DNA of 64,000 nucleotides from Orenia marismortui DSM 5156 (GCF_000379025.1 NZ_KB900617.1:957905-1021904); one strand, 5' to 3'; positions 8,300 to 18,498 are shown, numbered from the stretch's first letter. Numbers and translations: made by a program. Notes: generated by a model from the sequence alone, not told the origin.

Positions 8300-10054
8300 T
8301 TATAATTTAATCTTAGCAAAATTAGCTTTATCAAATAATCCTTCTTTATCATAATAATCAAATAAAATATTAGTTAATTTCTTTTTATGGTCTTTATCCA
8401 TATCTTTAATAACTTCTACAATATCATAAGCAAAGCCTTCTACTTGAACCTTTCTTTGAATTCTACGTGAACTATATTCACTTAAGTTGGGTAAATATTT
8501 TTTTATATTATTATCATCATTGATAAAAGATTTGAATTTAGATTTATAATCCTCAATTTCATATTTGCTTAGAAACTTTGGCAAGTCTATCTTTCTTTTA
8601 TTTAATAAGAAGTCAAATTTTAATATCTCTCCAAAAATATCCAAACTATCTTTACAATACTCACGATAGAATTCTTGTAGATATTTATATAGATTTTGAA
8701 ACTTATGAGCATAACGGTAATATCCTTTTTCTTCCCAAAAACTAGCTAAATCCTCATAAAAATCAAAAGGAGTATCATAAAAATTTGATATAACAAACTC
8801 TAAACTATTTTGAAATTTATGTGAATTCCCATAGGTTTCCAGTACTTCTTCTATCATTTTTAATTTTAATATCTCTTTATAACTTAACTCTTTACTTGCT
8901 AAAACCTCATATGGTGGATTATCCATCCATACAAATTCATATTCTACAGCCTTATTTCTTAAGCCTGAACCCTTTAATAATTTTAAGAATCCTAATTGTA
9001 ATCTGCCAGGATTCAAATTATAGACATCATTAAAAGATTGTTTAAAACTTTGATAGTCCTCTTTAGGTAAACCAGCAATCAGATCTAAATGTAAATGAAT
9101 ATTTTCTGGCTGGGATAAGCTTTTAACCACCTTACTCAACCTTTTAAAGTTCACCCTACGATCAATTACTTCTAATGTATCTTTATTGGTCGATTGTACA
9201 CCAATTTCAAATTGAAAATATCCTTTAGGTACATCAGCTAAAAATTCAATTACTTCATCAGTTAATAAATCGGCTGTGATCTCAAAATGAAAGTTCATTT
9301 CATGATCTTCTGCTTTATTCTCTAGTAAAAACTTAAAAATCTCCAAAGCTCGATTTTGATTACAATTAAAAGTTCTATCTACAAACTTTACTTGCCTTAC
9401 CTTAGCTTTGATTAACTTCAATAAATCTTCTTTTACTCTATCTAAAGAAAAATATCGTACTGATGAAAGAGTAGAAGATAAGCAATATTGACAATTGTAA
9501 GGGCATCCACGATTAGATTCAAAATAAATAATTTTATTATCTAAACCTTCCAAATCACTATAAGGTGAGGGAATTATATCTAAATCCTCAATAACTGCTC
9601 TAGATTTATTTTTTATAATAGAGCCTTCTTTACGGTAAACTAATCCCTTTATCTCTTTAAACTCCTCTTTATTTTCCAATTGAACAAGTAATTCTTTAAA
9701 GGTAATCTCACCTTCACCATATACAATATAATCTATCTCTGGGTTTTCTTTCATTACTTGCACTGGATCATAAGAGACCTCAGGCCCTCCTAAAATAACC
9801 TTTACTTCTGGTTGAACTTTTTTTAGAAGTTTAATTACTTCTAAGGTCTTTTCTATATTCCATATATAACATGAAAAACCTATAATATCAGCCTGCTGTC
9901 GATAAATCTCTGCTACAATATCATCACTATGCTGATTAATTGTATATTCAAGTAAATTTATGTTAAACTGATCTTTACAGTAACCTCTTATATACCTTAA
10001 AGCCAATGATGAATGAATATATTTTGAATTTAAAGTAGTTAATAATATATCCAT
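8300..10054 (-). CDS. B12-binding radical SAM protein (DUF4080 type)
   Basis: A 584-residue protein. Residues 1-130 form a cobalamin-binding-like Rossmann domain (begins MDILLTTLNSKYIHSSLALR). The radical SAM cluster motif CxxxCxxC is at Cys184, Cys188 and Cys191 within ESNRGCPYNCQYC. The C-terminal 230 or so residues match the architecture of DUF4080 proteins, which are common in clostridia. The B12 domain lacks an obvious DxHxxG motif, as is usual for this subgroup. Such enzymes catalyse methylation or rearrangement chemistry, but no substrate is known for this type. It is transcribed alone. Confidence 0.85.
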   Translation of the reverse strand: MDILLTTLNSKYIHSSLALRYIRGYCKDQFNINLLEYTINQHSDDIVAEIYRQQADIIGFSCYIWNIEKTLEVIKLLKKVQPEVKVILGGPEVSYDPVQVMKENPEIDYIVYGEGEITFKELLVQLENKEEFKEIKGLVYRKEGSIIKNKSRAVIEDLDIIPSPYSDLEGLDNKIIYFESNRGCPYNCQYCLSSTLSSVRYFSLDRVKEDLLKLIKAKVRQVKFVDRTFNCNQNRALEIFKFLLENKAEDHEMNFHFEITADLLTDEVIEFLADVPKGYFQFEIGVQSTNKDTLEVIDRRVNFKRLSKVVKSLSQPENIHLHLDLIAGLPKEDYQSFKQSFNDVYNLNPGRLQLGFLKLLKGSGLRNKAVEYEFVWMDNPPYEVLASKELSYKEILKLKMIEEVLETYGNSHKFQNSLEFVISNFYDTPFDFYEDLASFWEEKGYYRYAHKFQNLYKYLQEFYREYCKDSLDIFGEILKFDFLLNKRKIDLPKFLSKYEIEDYKSKFKSFINDDNNIKKYLPNLSEYSSRRIQRKVQVEGFAYDIVEVIKDMDKDHKKKLTNILFDYYDKEGLFDKANFAKIKL

Positions 10055-10210
10055 AACTTGCTCCTTTCTTTGTTATTTAGCTTATTTCTATATCTCATTA
10101 ATAAAAACCTTCTTTATTAGTAAAGTAATTAATTAATTTCCATTAAATTAATACTAACTTTATTTAAATTAATTTTTAAACTATAATTATTAATTTTTAT
10201 ATTTTATTAA

Positions 10211-10243
10211 GAATAAAAGTCCCTACTCTTATGAGCAGGGACT
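10211..10243 (-). terminator. Intrinsic terminator after the CBS gene
   Basis: An 11-bp stem (AGTCCCTGCTC pairing with GAGTAGGGACT, including one G-U pair) followed by TTTTATT on the minus strand, 14 nt past the CBS gene. Confidence 0.85.
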
Positions 10244-10256
10244 AAAAGCAAATAAA

Positions 10257-10682
10257 TTATTTTTGAGGATTACTTGGAAGTGAAATAGTTGATAAAGCAC
10301 TACCTGCTTCCATATCACTCTTATTTTGCACTGCCAAATCTCCTAAAGCAACAATACCAACTAAATTCCCATTCTCAACTATTGGTAACCTTCTAATCTG
10401 ATTCTCTGCCATTAAATTGGCAGCTTCCTCAGCACTCATTTCTGGATTACCATAAACCAATCCACTAGACATGATTTGCTCTACTGGAGCATTAAAATCT
10501 CCACCTTCTGCTGCATTACGAATAGCAATATCACGATCAGTAATAATACCTACAGGCTGAGTCCCATTTGTAATCGGAACAGCTCCTACATTTAAATCTT
10601 TCATGATTTTAGCAGCTTCATTCACACTAGAAGTGGGAGAAACTGTTGACACATTACTAGTCATAATGTCTCTAACATTCAT
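10257..10682 (-). CDS. Two-CBS-domain protein
   Basis: A 141-residue cytoplasmic protein made of two CBS motifs (a Bateman module), each beginning with a V-x-D-I-M or V-E-Q-I-M type segment: residues 1-60 (MNVRDIMTS, PVGIITDRDIA) and 65-130 (QIMSSG, LVGIVALGDLA). Such modules bind adenosyl nucleotides and sense energy state; the partner is unknown. I chose the ATG at 10682 because AGGAGGAGG lies just before it. The frame is open to 10739 but those extra 19 codons cover the ribosome site. It follows the MFS gene by 66 nt. Confidence 0.88.
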   Translation of the reverse strand: MNVRDIMTSNVSTVSPTSSVNEAAKIMKDLNVGAVPITNGTQPVGIITDRDIAIRNAAEGGDFNAPVEQIMSSGLVYGNPEMSAEEAANLMAENQIRRLPIVENGNLVGIVALGDLAVQNKSDMEAGSALSTISLPSNPQK

Positions 10683-10748
10683 ATTAATATCCTCCTCCTT
10701 TTCAAGATTAGGATATGTAATTACAAAAATTTTAATCATAAACTTATT

Positions 10749-11939
10749 TTAATTAACTCTAGTAACTTTCTTATCAGTATGGACTGTTTTTAAATAAAAT
10801 ACTAATCCTGCTAAGAGAAGCAAGTAAAAGATCATGATAGAATAGCCTATTTTTACACCTAATAAATCATTAATAAATCCAATTAAAAGATTTGCTAAAA
10901 AGATATTTCCCAACTCTCCAGCTGCTAAAGTAAGACCGATAATTACAGAAATATTATCCTCAAAAGTTTCAAACATTGCTGCTTGAATTGTAGGGAAATT
11001 AGCTGCTGCAAAGAAACCTGTTAATGATAGAAAGAATACAAAATAATTAGGACCAACTACTCCAAGAAAAATAGAAATGGCAGACCCTAAAACACAAATT
11101 AATACCATCTTTAGATATCCAAGCTTTTCTACTATGAAACTAGCTAAAAACCTTCCTAAAGTAAATAATCCAAAATATAAAGAGATATAGAATCCAATTT
11201 CTACTTTACTTCTTTCCTGAACAGTATCTAAATAAACTCCCAACCAACTTACAGAACCAATCTCTACCCCAACATTTATCAAAAACATTAATACAAAGAT
11301 AATTACCCGAGTATCCTTTAAAATATTCCAAACATTAACTTCTCTCTGCTTATCTTCTTGTTCTAATCCCCTTTCTTCTTTTGGAAATTTACAAAAAGTA
11401 GCAAATAAAATTATGTAAAAAATAAATATAATACTAAAAGAATAAGTAGCTTCCCATTCAAACCCCAGACTAAAAACCCGATTAGCATATAAAGGTGCTA
11501 AATAACCTCCTACACCAAAAAATAAATGGAATAAATTCATCATTCTTCCCCTGTTCTTCACAAACACCCTAGAAGCTAACGAATTAGCTACTACATTAAT
11601 AGCACTAATACCAATCCCCATAAACCCCATTATGATCATTAATAAATAATAATTATTAATATAGCTAAGTGTAATTAAACTAATTATTGCAATCAATGCT
11701 CCACCTAAAAAGAATTTTTTTAGGTTAAATTTCTTAATTAATTCTCCACTAAACAAACTTACCATAATCCCGCCTATAGAAAACAAGGTCAGAACAAGAC
11801 CTAATTTTGTATTATTAATCCCGTAATCTTCCTGTATCAAAGGATTTATTTGCCCTTTTAGATTAACAATAATTCCAAAAACCAACATTATACTGAAAGT
11901 TAATACAACTAAGATCTTATGGTTTTTAATTTTCTTCAT
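10749..11939 (-). CDS. MFS transporter
   Basis: A 396-residue integral membrane protein with about 12 hydrophobic helices in two halves separated by a charged loop near residues 185-205 (PKEERGLEQEDKQRE), the usual major facilitator layout. Helix 1 begins near residue 8 after a basic start. The region near residues 60-75 (SGELIKKFNLKKF) is the loop 2-3 position where the MFS signature lies. The substrate cannot be inferred; the overall type is closest to FucP/sugar-like or Bcr-like permeases. The downstream CBS protein may share its transcript. Confidence 0.85.
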   Translation of the reverse strand: MKKIKNHKILVVLTFSIMLVFGIIVNLKGQINPLIQEDYGINNTKLGLVLTLFSIGGIMVSLFSGELIKKFNLKKFFLGGALIAIISLITLSYINNYYLLMIIMGFMGIGISAINVVANSLASRVFVKNRGRMMNLFHLFFGVGGYLAPLYANRVFSLGFEWEATYSFSIIFIFYIILFATFCKFPKEERGLEQEDKQREVNVWNILKDTRVIIFVLMFLINVGVEIGSVSWLGVYLDTVQERSKVEIGFYISLYFGLFTLGRFLASFIVEKLGYLKMVLICVLGSAISIFLGVVGPNYFVFFLSLTGFFAAANFPTIQAAMFETFEDNISVIIGLTLAAGELGNIFLANLLIGFINDLLGVKIGYSIMIFYLLLLAGLVFYLKTVHTDKKVTRVN

Positions 11940-12016
11940 TTATATACCTCCTAAAATACAACTTCAATTATTATAGCATATCATAAAATATATCTTCTTA
12001 AAAGAAATTGACAAAG

Positions 12017-12046
12017 AATAACTTCAGTTCTAGAACTGAAGTTATT
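12017..12046. terminator. Palindromic terminator after the EamA gene
   Basis: A perfect 30-nt palindrome (arms AATAACTTCAGTTCT and AGAACTGAAGTTATT) lies 17 nt beyond the transporter stop. The T-run on the minus strand is interrupted, so it may be only moderately efficient. Confidence 0.65.
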
Positions 12047-12063
12047 TAGATTAAAGATATTTA

Positions 12064-12912
12064 TTAGTTTTTGGAAATTACTAAGTAACTACTAAGTAGA
12101 ATTAATATTCCTCCTATAAAGGTTGACAAGCTAGGAATCTCACTTAAAAATAACATAGCAAATAAAATTGCACTTAGAGGATCTAAATAGCTTAATATAC
12201 CTACATCTTGTACTTTGCTTAATCTTAAACCTTTAATATAAAGAACTAAAGCTAATGCTGTATGTAATACTCCCATAATAACTAATAAAACTATAGAATG
12301 AAGATCAGGTAATTCATATCCTAAAACTATAGGAAATAGAATTATTGTAGCAATACCTGTTTGAATTAAGGTTAACTTTTGAGCAGATAGATCAGTTATC
12401 ATCTTACTACTTAAAGTAAATAATGAATAACAGAAAGCAGCTAACAGTCCATAAACTATTCCAACTCTTCCATCTAAAAGTAGATTTTTAGGACTAAAAA
12501 TCATAATACTAATACCTAATATACCCAATAACAAAGAGATTATCTCTCTAACTCTCAATCTTTCTTTTAAAAACAATACCGAAAGCAAAACTACCATAAC
12601 TGGTGAAGTATAATAACTTAAGGTTGCATTAGCAATAGTGGTCTTCTTTACTGCTTGGAAGAAAAAGAGCCAATTTAATGATAATGTAACTCCAGATCCT
12701 AATAGTAATAACTTATTATCAATCAATAAATTAAGCTTTAAATCTTTTTTTAATACTGATAAAAGTAATAAAAATAAAAAAGCAAATAAAACTCTATAAA
12801 AGACAATAAGTTCTGATGAATAAGGAACCCAACGAACAAATACACCTATACTCCCCCAAATTAACATGGCAATAATAATAAATAGATAACCTATTTTATC
12901 TTTATCAAACAA
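12064..12912 (-). CDS. EamA/DMT-family transporter
   Basis: A 282-residue membrane protein with ten predicted helices in two EamA repeats (about 5-135 and 148-280). Typical features are WGSIGVFVRW in helix 1 and the small-residue-rich ends of each repeat (LLGILGISIMIF, FIGGILILLSSYLVI). DMT proteins export or take up metabolites such as amino acids or nucleosides; nothing here defines which. It lies 27 nt after the AEC transporter gene and is probably in the same operon. Confidence 0.88.
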   Translation of the reverse strand: MFDKDKIGYLFIIIAMLIWGSIGVFVRWVPYSSELIVFYRVLFAFLFLLLLSVLKKDLKLNLLIDNKLLLLGSGVTLSLNWLFFFQAVKKTTIANATLSYYTSPVMVVLLSVLFLKERLRVREIISLLLGILGISIMIFSPKNLLLDGRVGIVYGLLAAFCYSLFTLSSKMITDLSAQKLTLIQTGIATIILFPIVLGYELPDLHSIVLLVIMGVLHTALALVLYIKGLRLSKVQDVGILSYLDPLSAILFAMLFLSEIPSLSTFIGGILILLSSYLVISKN

Positions 12913-12939
12913 TCTATATTCCTCCTATACTTATTTCAC

Positions 12940-13875
12940 CTATATTAAATAAACAATTAGTGGAATTGTCAATATAGATATTAATGTAGTCAAAAATACA
13001 CCCTCTGAAGCTAAGGCTGCATCTCCATTAAATTCTGAAGCAAAGATAGCTGTATTAGCAGCAGCAGGCATTGCAGTTAAGATAACTGATATTCCTAATA
13101 CTAAGATATCAAAGTCCCATGGCAAAATCTTCAGCATAACTAAAACTATTACTGGCAAAATTACTAATCTAACTATTGTAATAATCCACAGTCTCCAGTT
13201 ATAAAATATCTCAGTTAATTTAACTTGAGCCAAAATAGAACCTACTACTAGCATAGATAAAGGAGTAGTAGAATGTCCTAATATTTCTAAAGTATCGGAA
13301 ATTGCTGTAGGTAACTTAATAGAGAAAATAAATATGAACAAGCCAATAACAATAGATATAATTCCTGGATTAAGTAATTGACTAAAATTAATCCCTTCTT
13401 CTTTGGAATGGCTTCTACTCATAATCATAACCCCTAAAGTCCAAAGCATAATATTAAAGACTAAATTATAAATAGCTGCTAGAAATACCCCTTCAGAGCC
13501 ATATATAACATTTACTATAGGATAGCCCATAAAACCTGCATTAGAAAAGATTAAAATAAATTGATAGATATCCTTTTCTGATTGCTCTTTTGATAAAAAT
13601 GGAACTAATAAATAGGATACTAATATCATTAATAAGTAAATACCTAAAGTAATTATAAATACATTAGCTAATTTACTTAATCGTTCAAAGCTAAAATTAT
13701 AATTCATTGAATTAATAATTAGAGCTGGTAATGTTAGGTATATAATAATATTAGTTAAGTTCTTATTAAGATGATCATCTACAATCTTCAATCTTTTAAT
13801 AATAAAACCTGCTAATAATAATAAAAATAATATCAAAGTCTGATTAAACACTGTCCAAAAATTAATCTTCATCAC
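12940..13875 (-). CDS. AEC-family transporter (auxin efflux carrier fold)
   Basis: A 311-residue protein with about ten hydrophobic helices in a 5+5 arrangement. The segments LLAGFIIKRLKI near residue 20, FSNAGFMGYPIV near 108 and MPAAANTAIFASEF near 265 are characteristic of AEC (PF03547) proteins, with the helix breaks at the substrate crossover. Members transport small carboxylates or similar anions. It is first in a two-gene unit with the EamA transporter; the 265 nt upstream hold nothing I recognise. Confidence 0.88.
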   Translation of the reverse strand: MMKINFWTVFNQTLILFLLLLAGFIIKRLKIVDDHLNKNLTNIIIYLTLPALIINSMNYNFSFERLSKLANVFIITLGIYLLMILVSYLLVPFLSKEQSEKDIYQFILIFSNAGFMGYPIVNVIYGSEGVFLAAIYNLVFNIMLWTLGVMIMSRSHSKEEGINFSQLLNPGIISIVIGLFIFIFSIKLPTAISDTLEILGHSTTPLSMLVVGSILAQVKLTEIFYNWRLWIITIVRLVILPVIVLVMLKILPWDFDILVLGISVILTAMPAAANTAIFASEFNGDAALASEGVFLTTLISILTIPLIVYLI

Positions 13876-14140
13876 CCTTTTCTTATTTTAATTTAAATTA
13901 TCAACTTCCTAATTTAACTTTGATTAAAATCTCTTTCTATACTAATCAAAAATAATCTTCAATAACCTAAAGCAATCAAGCTACTAACAAGCAAAAGTAT
14001 CGCAGAATTTATATTAAATAATAAATATTTAGTTAATACCAAGAGAATATTATATTATATAACTTTATTAGAAACTTGTTCCCATAACTTAATTTTAGAA
14101 CTAAGCCAATAGCAACAGCTACATATCTCTAGAAGTATTA

Positions 14141-14836
14141 TCAATTTCTATCAATAACAATTTCAGATACATTCATATTCTTAGGTTTATCAAGTAATTC
14201 TAAAATAGCTTCTGCTACATTATCAGCTGACATAAATGCTGAAATATCATCTCTAACCCCTTCCCAAAATGGTGTTTCCATCCCACCTACATAAACTCCT
14301 GTAATTTTAATTTTACTTTCTTTTAACTCTTGTTGTAAACTTTTAGTCAAACCACTTACCCCAAATTTACTAGCAGAATAAACACTCTCTTCTGCCTTTC
14401 CTCTTTTACCTGCTGTAGAGATAATATTTACTATTTGTCCTTGATCTTCTAACTTCATTAAAGATAATGCTTTTTGTGTACAGAATATAGTTCCTTTTAA
14501 ATTTGTATCTACCATCTTATCAATCTCCTCTAATGATAAGTCTTCCAATTTACCAAAACTTCCTACTCCAGCATTATTAATTAGAATATCAACCCTATAA
14601 TATTCTGCTTTGACAAACTTAAATAATCTCTTTACCTCTTCATAAACTGTAATATCTGCTGTAAATATATCTGCATAACCTTCTATATCTCTAACCAGCT
14701 TAGCAGTCCTCTCTAGCTTATCTAAACCTCTCCCAACTAATATAAGCTTAGCTCCTTTTTGGGCAAATAATACTGACATTACTTTACCTAAACCACTTCC
14801 TGCACCAGTAATTACTATAACTTTATCTTTTAGCAT
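14141..14836 (-). CDS. Short-chain dehydrogenase/reductase
   Basis: A 231-residue classical SDR. The NAD(P) loop TGAGSGLG is at residues 11-18, the NNAG motif near 86-89, and the catalytic set Ser (IISTAGKRG) and YSASK near 140-157. The arginine after the cofactor loop (VGRG) suggests NADPH preference, as an inference. The substrate is unknown. It is a stand-alone gene with a terse leader. Confidence 0.9.
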   Translation of the reverse strand: MLKDKVIVITGAGSGLGKVMSVLFAQKGAKLILVGRGLDKLERTAKLVRDIEGYADIFTADITVYEEVKRLFKFVKAEYYRVDILINNAGVGSFGKLEDLSLEEIDKMVDTNLKGTIFCTQKALSLMKLEDQGQIVNIISTAGKRGKAEESVYSASKFGVSGLTKSLQQELKESKIKITGVYVGGMETPFWEGVRDDISAFMSADNVAEAILELLDKPKNMNVSEIVIDRN

Positions 14837-14974
14837 CTCTACAACTCCTTTTGTATTATTTTAAACTATGATTTAAAATATATCTATTAATCTTAGCTTT
14901 ACCCTATAACTATATTATTATAAAGTAGAGAGGGATAGTTAGATTTCGACTAATGATACTTAATAGATATAAAG

Positions 14975-15049
14975 CTCACACCTCACCCCTTAGTCCCCTC
15001 TCCTGTACGACGGGTTGATAAATCCAGAGGAGTTAGAGTGAGGTGTGAG
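14975..15049. repeat. Heptamer-periodic inverted array, GC-richer copy
   Basis: A 12-bp inverted repeat (CTCACACCTCAC at 14975-14986 and its complement at 15038-15049) whose arms read as consecutive 7-nt words (CTCACAC, CTCACCC on the left; GAGTGAG, GTGTGAG on the right). The flank ACTGTCGTAATACCTATC (15064-15082) resembles flanks of the arrays at 26006 and 35157. It lies in the 440-nt gap after the SDR and aconitase genes. Confidence 0.65.
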
Positions 15050-15122
15050 GTTTTAAATTTTAAAACTGTCGTAATACCTATCTTTAGCCTCTAGCTATTA
15101 TTATTATTTTTTTGAATTTTTA

Positions 15123-15164
15123 TAAGCTCTAAGCCAGCGCCTAGTAGCCAATAGCCAGCAGCTA
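15123..15164. repeat. Second heptamer-periodic block in the same gap
   Basis: Six consecutive 7-nt words, most ending in CCA or CTA (TAAGCCA, GCGCCTA, GTAGCCA, ATAGCCA, GCAGCTA). A weak complementary stretch (TAGCCTCTAGCTA) lies at 15085-15097. Confidence 0.55.
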
Positions 15165-15217
15165 AAAATATCTTAATGTCTATCTTATCTAACACCTTGA
15201 CTTTCAAATATATATTT

Positions 15218-15249
15218 AAAGACCCTCCTGTTTAAACAAGAGGGTCTTT
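15218..15249 (-). terminator. Intrinsic terminator of acnB
   Basis: A 10-bp stem AAAGACCCTC/GAGGGTCTTT lies 27 nt past the aconitase stop, with an AT-rich tail on the minus strand. Confidence 0.8.
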
Positions 15250-15276
15250 CTATTATACTCAAATTAAATCTAAGTT

Positions 15277-17784
15277 TTATTTAAACATATCAAAATATTC
15301 TTCTACTGTTGGAAACTTACCTAACACAGCTGCCATAGCTGCTACATGAGCACTACCTAAGTAGGTTTGAGAATCAGCAGGTCCAATTCTAGATTGGTAA
15401 TTTCTAGTTGTAGTTGTTAATGCAGTTGACCCTGCTCCAATCCTACGCTTATTACCCATACATAATCCACAACCTGGCATAGTAATTGTAGCTCCTGCTG
15501 CTGTTAATTTAGCTAAACTTCCGTCTTTAGCTAACTCATTATAAATATCTCTAGAAGCAGGACATACCACAAAGTTAACCCCATGAGGTACCTTCTGACC
15601 TTCTATAATTCTAGCCGCAGCCCTAATACTCTCTAAATCTCCTCCAACACAGCTACCAATAAATACTTCATCTAACTTAGTTCCAGCTACTTCTGATAGT
15701 GGTGCTACATTATCAGGGTGATGTGGTTTAGCTACTAATGGTTCATCTACCTCATCTAAAGGAATCTCAATAGTAGCTGCATAGTCTGCATCTTCATCAC
15801 CTTTTAATAATACTGGATCAGCTAAATAATCCTCTATAGCTTTGATTGTATCCTTTACAGATGGACAACTATCTGCATCAGGTCTAGATTTTAAATATTC
15901 TAGATTCTTCTCAACCGCTGCAATAGTCACTTCATCGGCTGGAACTGTACCAGCAGAAGCACTTCTCTCAGCTACTGCATTTGTTAAAATATAGCGTTCA
16001 TCGGCATCTAAGAACTCTACACCTTCCATCTCAATAATTCTACCCGTATAAATATCTTTACCAACAGTCTTATCAGCATAAACTACTAAAGTAGAGACTA
16101 AATCTCTAGCTGTAATACCTTCTTTAGGATTGCCTTTAAAGATAACTCTAACAGATTCATCCATAGTTAAGTCTTGTTTACCATACTTCATAGCACCAGC
16201 AATAATATCAGAAGCCGCTGGGAAGGAAACCCCTTGTGGAGTTCTAGTATGAGAATCTCCACCTACAATTACATCAGTAGGTAATACAAAACGGTTACCG
16301 ATAGTATGGATAATTCCTTCTCCTGTCTCTAAGCATACTCCACCACGTTTAGTCACAAATTCATCAATAAACTTATGTCTATCTCTATCTTCACTAGATG
16401 GGCATTCTCCAGTATGGCATAGGCTTTGAACTACAAATGATCCAAAATCTCCCCCAGCCATAGCTTGATACTCTTCTAAAGTCATTGGACCTGTAGTATC
16501 CTGAGAAAATGCACCTCTAATTTTAACCTCAGCCGTCTCTCCTGCTAAGATAGTATCCTTACCATCTAATCTATTCATTCCTACAATCTTTTGCGCTAGA
16601 GTCTGTGGTACTCTATCTTCTGCTTGTTCAACTTTAGCAGGTATTTTAGTCTGATCAAAATCAATGTTATTATCTAAACAGTATTCAACTGCCCATTTCT
16701 GTAGCTCATTTCCTGCATCAAAGGTAGTCATTCCTCCAGCAGCTATCTTATCTAATTGGAATGGAATAGGAAGTTTTACCTCTATCACTTGCTCTCCATT
16801 AACTATTAATTTTCTATTCTCTAAATCTAACTCTAAAGCATCTCCTTCTTTGATATTATCTGTATCACAAATAATAGGTAAAATACCAGATGCCACTAAA
16901 GAAACCTTAAATATAGGAGCCATACTTTTAGCAATAACTACTCCTCCAGCCTTCTTTTCTGGTTCTCCATCTACTGGCTTACCTAAGACTTGTAACATAG
17001 TATAAGTAGCTGACTTTCTAGAAGAACCTTCTCCTAATGCTGACCCTGCTACAAAAAAGATATCTTCATTTTTCTCTTTTAAATTCTGCAATCTATCTAA
17101 GAAATCTGCTTCATCTTCTCTACCATCCATAATAAATTGTGCATGTAAGGGATGGTCAGTTCTACTGTCAGCATTTTTAGATGGGCTTAAGTGCCCTGTA
17201 GTAATATTATCTCCAACTTTAATAGATAATCCCTGATATTTATCTTTTAAGTTCCACTCTTGTGCAAATTCCCTTTCAGCCCAACTTTTAATTAAATCTA
17301 CAACCGTATTATTCTCCTTAGCTAAATCAATTAATCTATCAAATTCAGATCGATTGACCAAGACTGTATCCTTTAATAATTTTAATATCTCTTCAAAATA
17401 ATGATCTTCTTCTAATAAATTAAGCAACTCAATAGTAGCTGCTCCACCTTGCATCTTATCTAACAATTTTAAGGCTTCATCTGAAGATAAATAATCACTT
17501 TTTAAATCTCCACTAATGATTTTAGCTAGTCCTTGAGCCTTAGCATAAGAAGATGGGAAAGTCCCTCTTCTTACCTCTTGTGATAATAACCTTAACACTA
17601 ACTTATCTAAGCTCTCTTCTTCAAAGATAGTAAATTTCTTTTCTGATAACCCATCTAAGGTTAAAGCATTAACTAGCTCTTTAACCTGATCCTCATTCAA
17701 AGGCCTTGGATCTAAATTATAGTTCTTTCTTCTCTCTATTGCTTTCTGCTTATAATCTTTTAAAACCTTTAATAGCTTCTCCAT
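15277..17784 (-). CDS. acnB: Aconitate hydratase B (2-methylisocitrate dehydratase)
   Basis: An 835-residue iron-sulfur hydro-lyase that interconverts citrate and isocitrate. The domain order is that of AcnB: a helical HEAT-like N-terminus (1-160), the swivelling domain (about 165-380, containing DSRTDHPLHAQFIMDGRE and SRKSATY), then the catalytic domain. The [4Fe-4S] ligands are Cys712 (IGSCVGG), Cys772 and Cys775 (MPGCGLCMGN), with almost the same spacing as in E. coli AcnB. GGDSHTRTPQG near 508 is an active-site segment. No citrate synthase or isocitrate dehydrogenase is adjacent. Confidence 0.95.
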   Translation of the reverse strand: MEKLLKVLKDYKQKAIERRKNYNLDPRPLNEDQVKELVNALTLDGLSEKKFTIFEEESLDKLVLRLLSQEVRRGTFPSSYAKAQGLAKIISGDLKSDYLSSDEALKLLDKMQGGAATIELLNLLEEDHYFEEILKLLKDTVLVNRSEFDRLIDLAKENNTVVDLIKSWAEREFAQEWNLKDKYQGLSIKVGDNITTGHLSPSKNADSRTDHPLHAQFIMDGREDEADFLDRLQNLKEKNEDIFFVAGSALGEGSSRKSATYTMLQVLGKPVDGEPEKKAGGVVIAKSMAPIFKVSLVASGILPIICDTDNIKEGDALELDLENRKLIVNGEQVIEVKLPIPFQLDKIAAGGMTTFDAGNELQKWAVEYCLDNNIDFDQTKIPAKVEQAEDRVPQTLAQKIVGMNRLDGKDTILAGETAEVKIRGAFSQDTTGPMTLEEYQAMAGGDFGSFVVQSLCHTGECPSSEDRDRHKFIDEFVTKRGGVCLETGEGIIHTIGNRFVLPTDVIVGGDSHTRTPQGVSFPAASDIIAGAMKYGKQDLTMDESVRVIFKGNPKEGITARDLVSTLVVYADKTVGKDIYTGRIIEMEGVEFLDADERYILTNAVAERSASAGTVPADEVTIAAVEKNLEYLKSRPDADSCPSVKDTIKAIEDYLADPVLLKGDEDADYAATIEIPLDEVDEPLVAKPHHPDNVAPLSEVAGTKLDEVFIGSCVGGDLESIRAAARIIEGQKVPHGVNFVVCPASRDIYNELAKDGSLAKLTAAGATITMPGCGLCMGNKRRIGAGSTALTTTTRNYQSRIGPADSQTYLGSAHVAAMAAVLGKFPTVEEYFDMFK

Positions 17785-17972
17785 ACTCTCCTCCTATAAA
17801 ATATTTTATTCTATTATCACTTATCCAAAAGTAATTTGGAAATGATATAATTTAAATGACTAGTTTTATTTTATAATTATATAATAAAACTTATAAATTT
17901 ACAAATACATGACATTACTCCAAAGGAAACTTTAGCTAGATTAATTAAAATCATAAAACTATTTTCACATTA

Positions 17973-18000
17973 AAACTCCCTAAGTTAACTTAGGGAGTTT
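17973..18000. terminator. Palindromic terminator after cheW
   Basis: A perfect 28-nt palindrome (arms AAACTCCCTAAGTT and AACTTAGGGAGTTT) lies 30 nt past the cheW stop. The best T-run is on the plus strand, but it is placed to end the minus-strand cheW transcript. Confidence 0.7.
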
Positions 18001-18030
18001 TTGGTCAGTTATATTTAATTATATTAAGAC

Positions 18031-18498
18031 TTATTGATGACTTTCTGCTATTTCTTCTAAAGTAACCTTTTCTTCGGTAGATAATAACTTATCAAGATTT
18101 AATAATATAATTAACCTGTCTTCTAATTTACCAATTCCATCAATGTATTCATTTTTGATTCCTGCTATACCTCCACTAGACTTACTTATCTTTTCACTAT
18201 CAATTCTAATCACTTCAGATGCATCATCAACAATAAATCCAACATCTACACCATTAATCTTCACCACTAAAATCCTATCCTCTGAATCAGTATTAAGTTC
18301 AAAGTCTAGCCTCTTTCTTAAATCAATAATAGTAATTATATCTCCTCTTAAATTAATGATTCCTTCAATAAAATTAGCTGTCTGAGGTAACTTAGTAACA
18401 GCTTGCGGCTTAATGATCTCTTGTACTTTAGTAATTTCAACCCCAAATTCTTCTGTAGCTAACTTAAAAATAATAAATTGGTTAATATCTGACATCAT
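18031..18498 (-). CDS. cheW: CheW-like chemotaxis coupling protein
   Basis: A 155-residue single-domain CheW protein (SH3-like beta fold) that links chemoreceptors to the CheA kinase. Family landmarks are FGVEITKVQEIIKP near residue 17-30, FIEGIINLRGDIITIIDLRKRL near 43-64, and VGFIVDDASEV near 85. Two ATGs in tandem (MMS) follow an AGGAGG site; the second has better spacing. No cheA or other che genes are next to it, so it is probably an isolated adaptor, perhaps serving the receptor at 6381. Confidence 0.9.
   Translation of the reverse strand: MMSDINQFIIFKLATEEFGVEITKVQEIIKPQAVTKLPQTANFIEGIINLRGDIITIIDLRKRLDFELNTDSEDRILVVKINGVDVGFIVDDASEVIRIDSEKISKSSGGIAGIKNEYIDGIGKLEDRLIILLNLDKLLSTEEKVTLEEIAESHQ

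Noticed and set aside
14837..15276. Hidden gene in the 440-nt gap
   Set aside because: No frame with a ribosome site; the gap is explained by two heptamer blocks and the acnB terminator.
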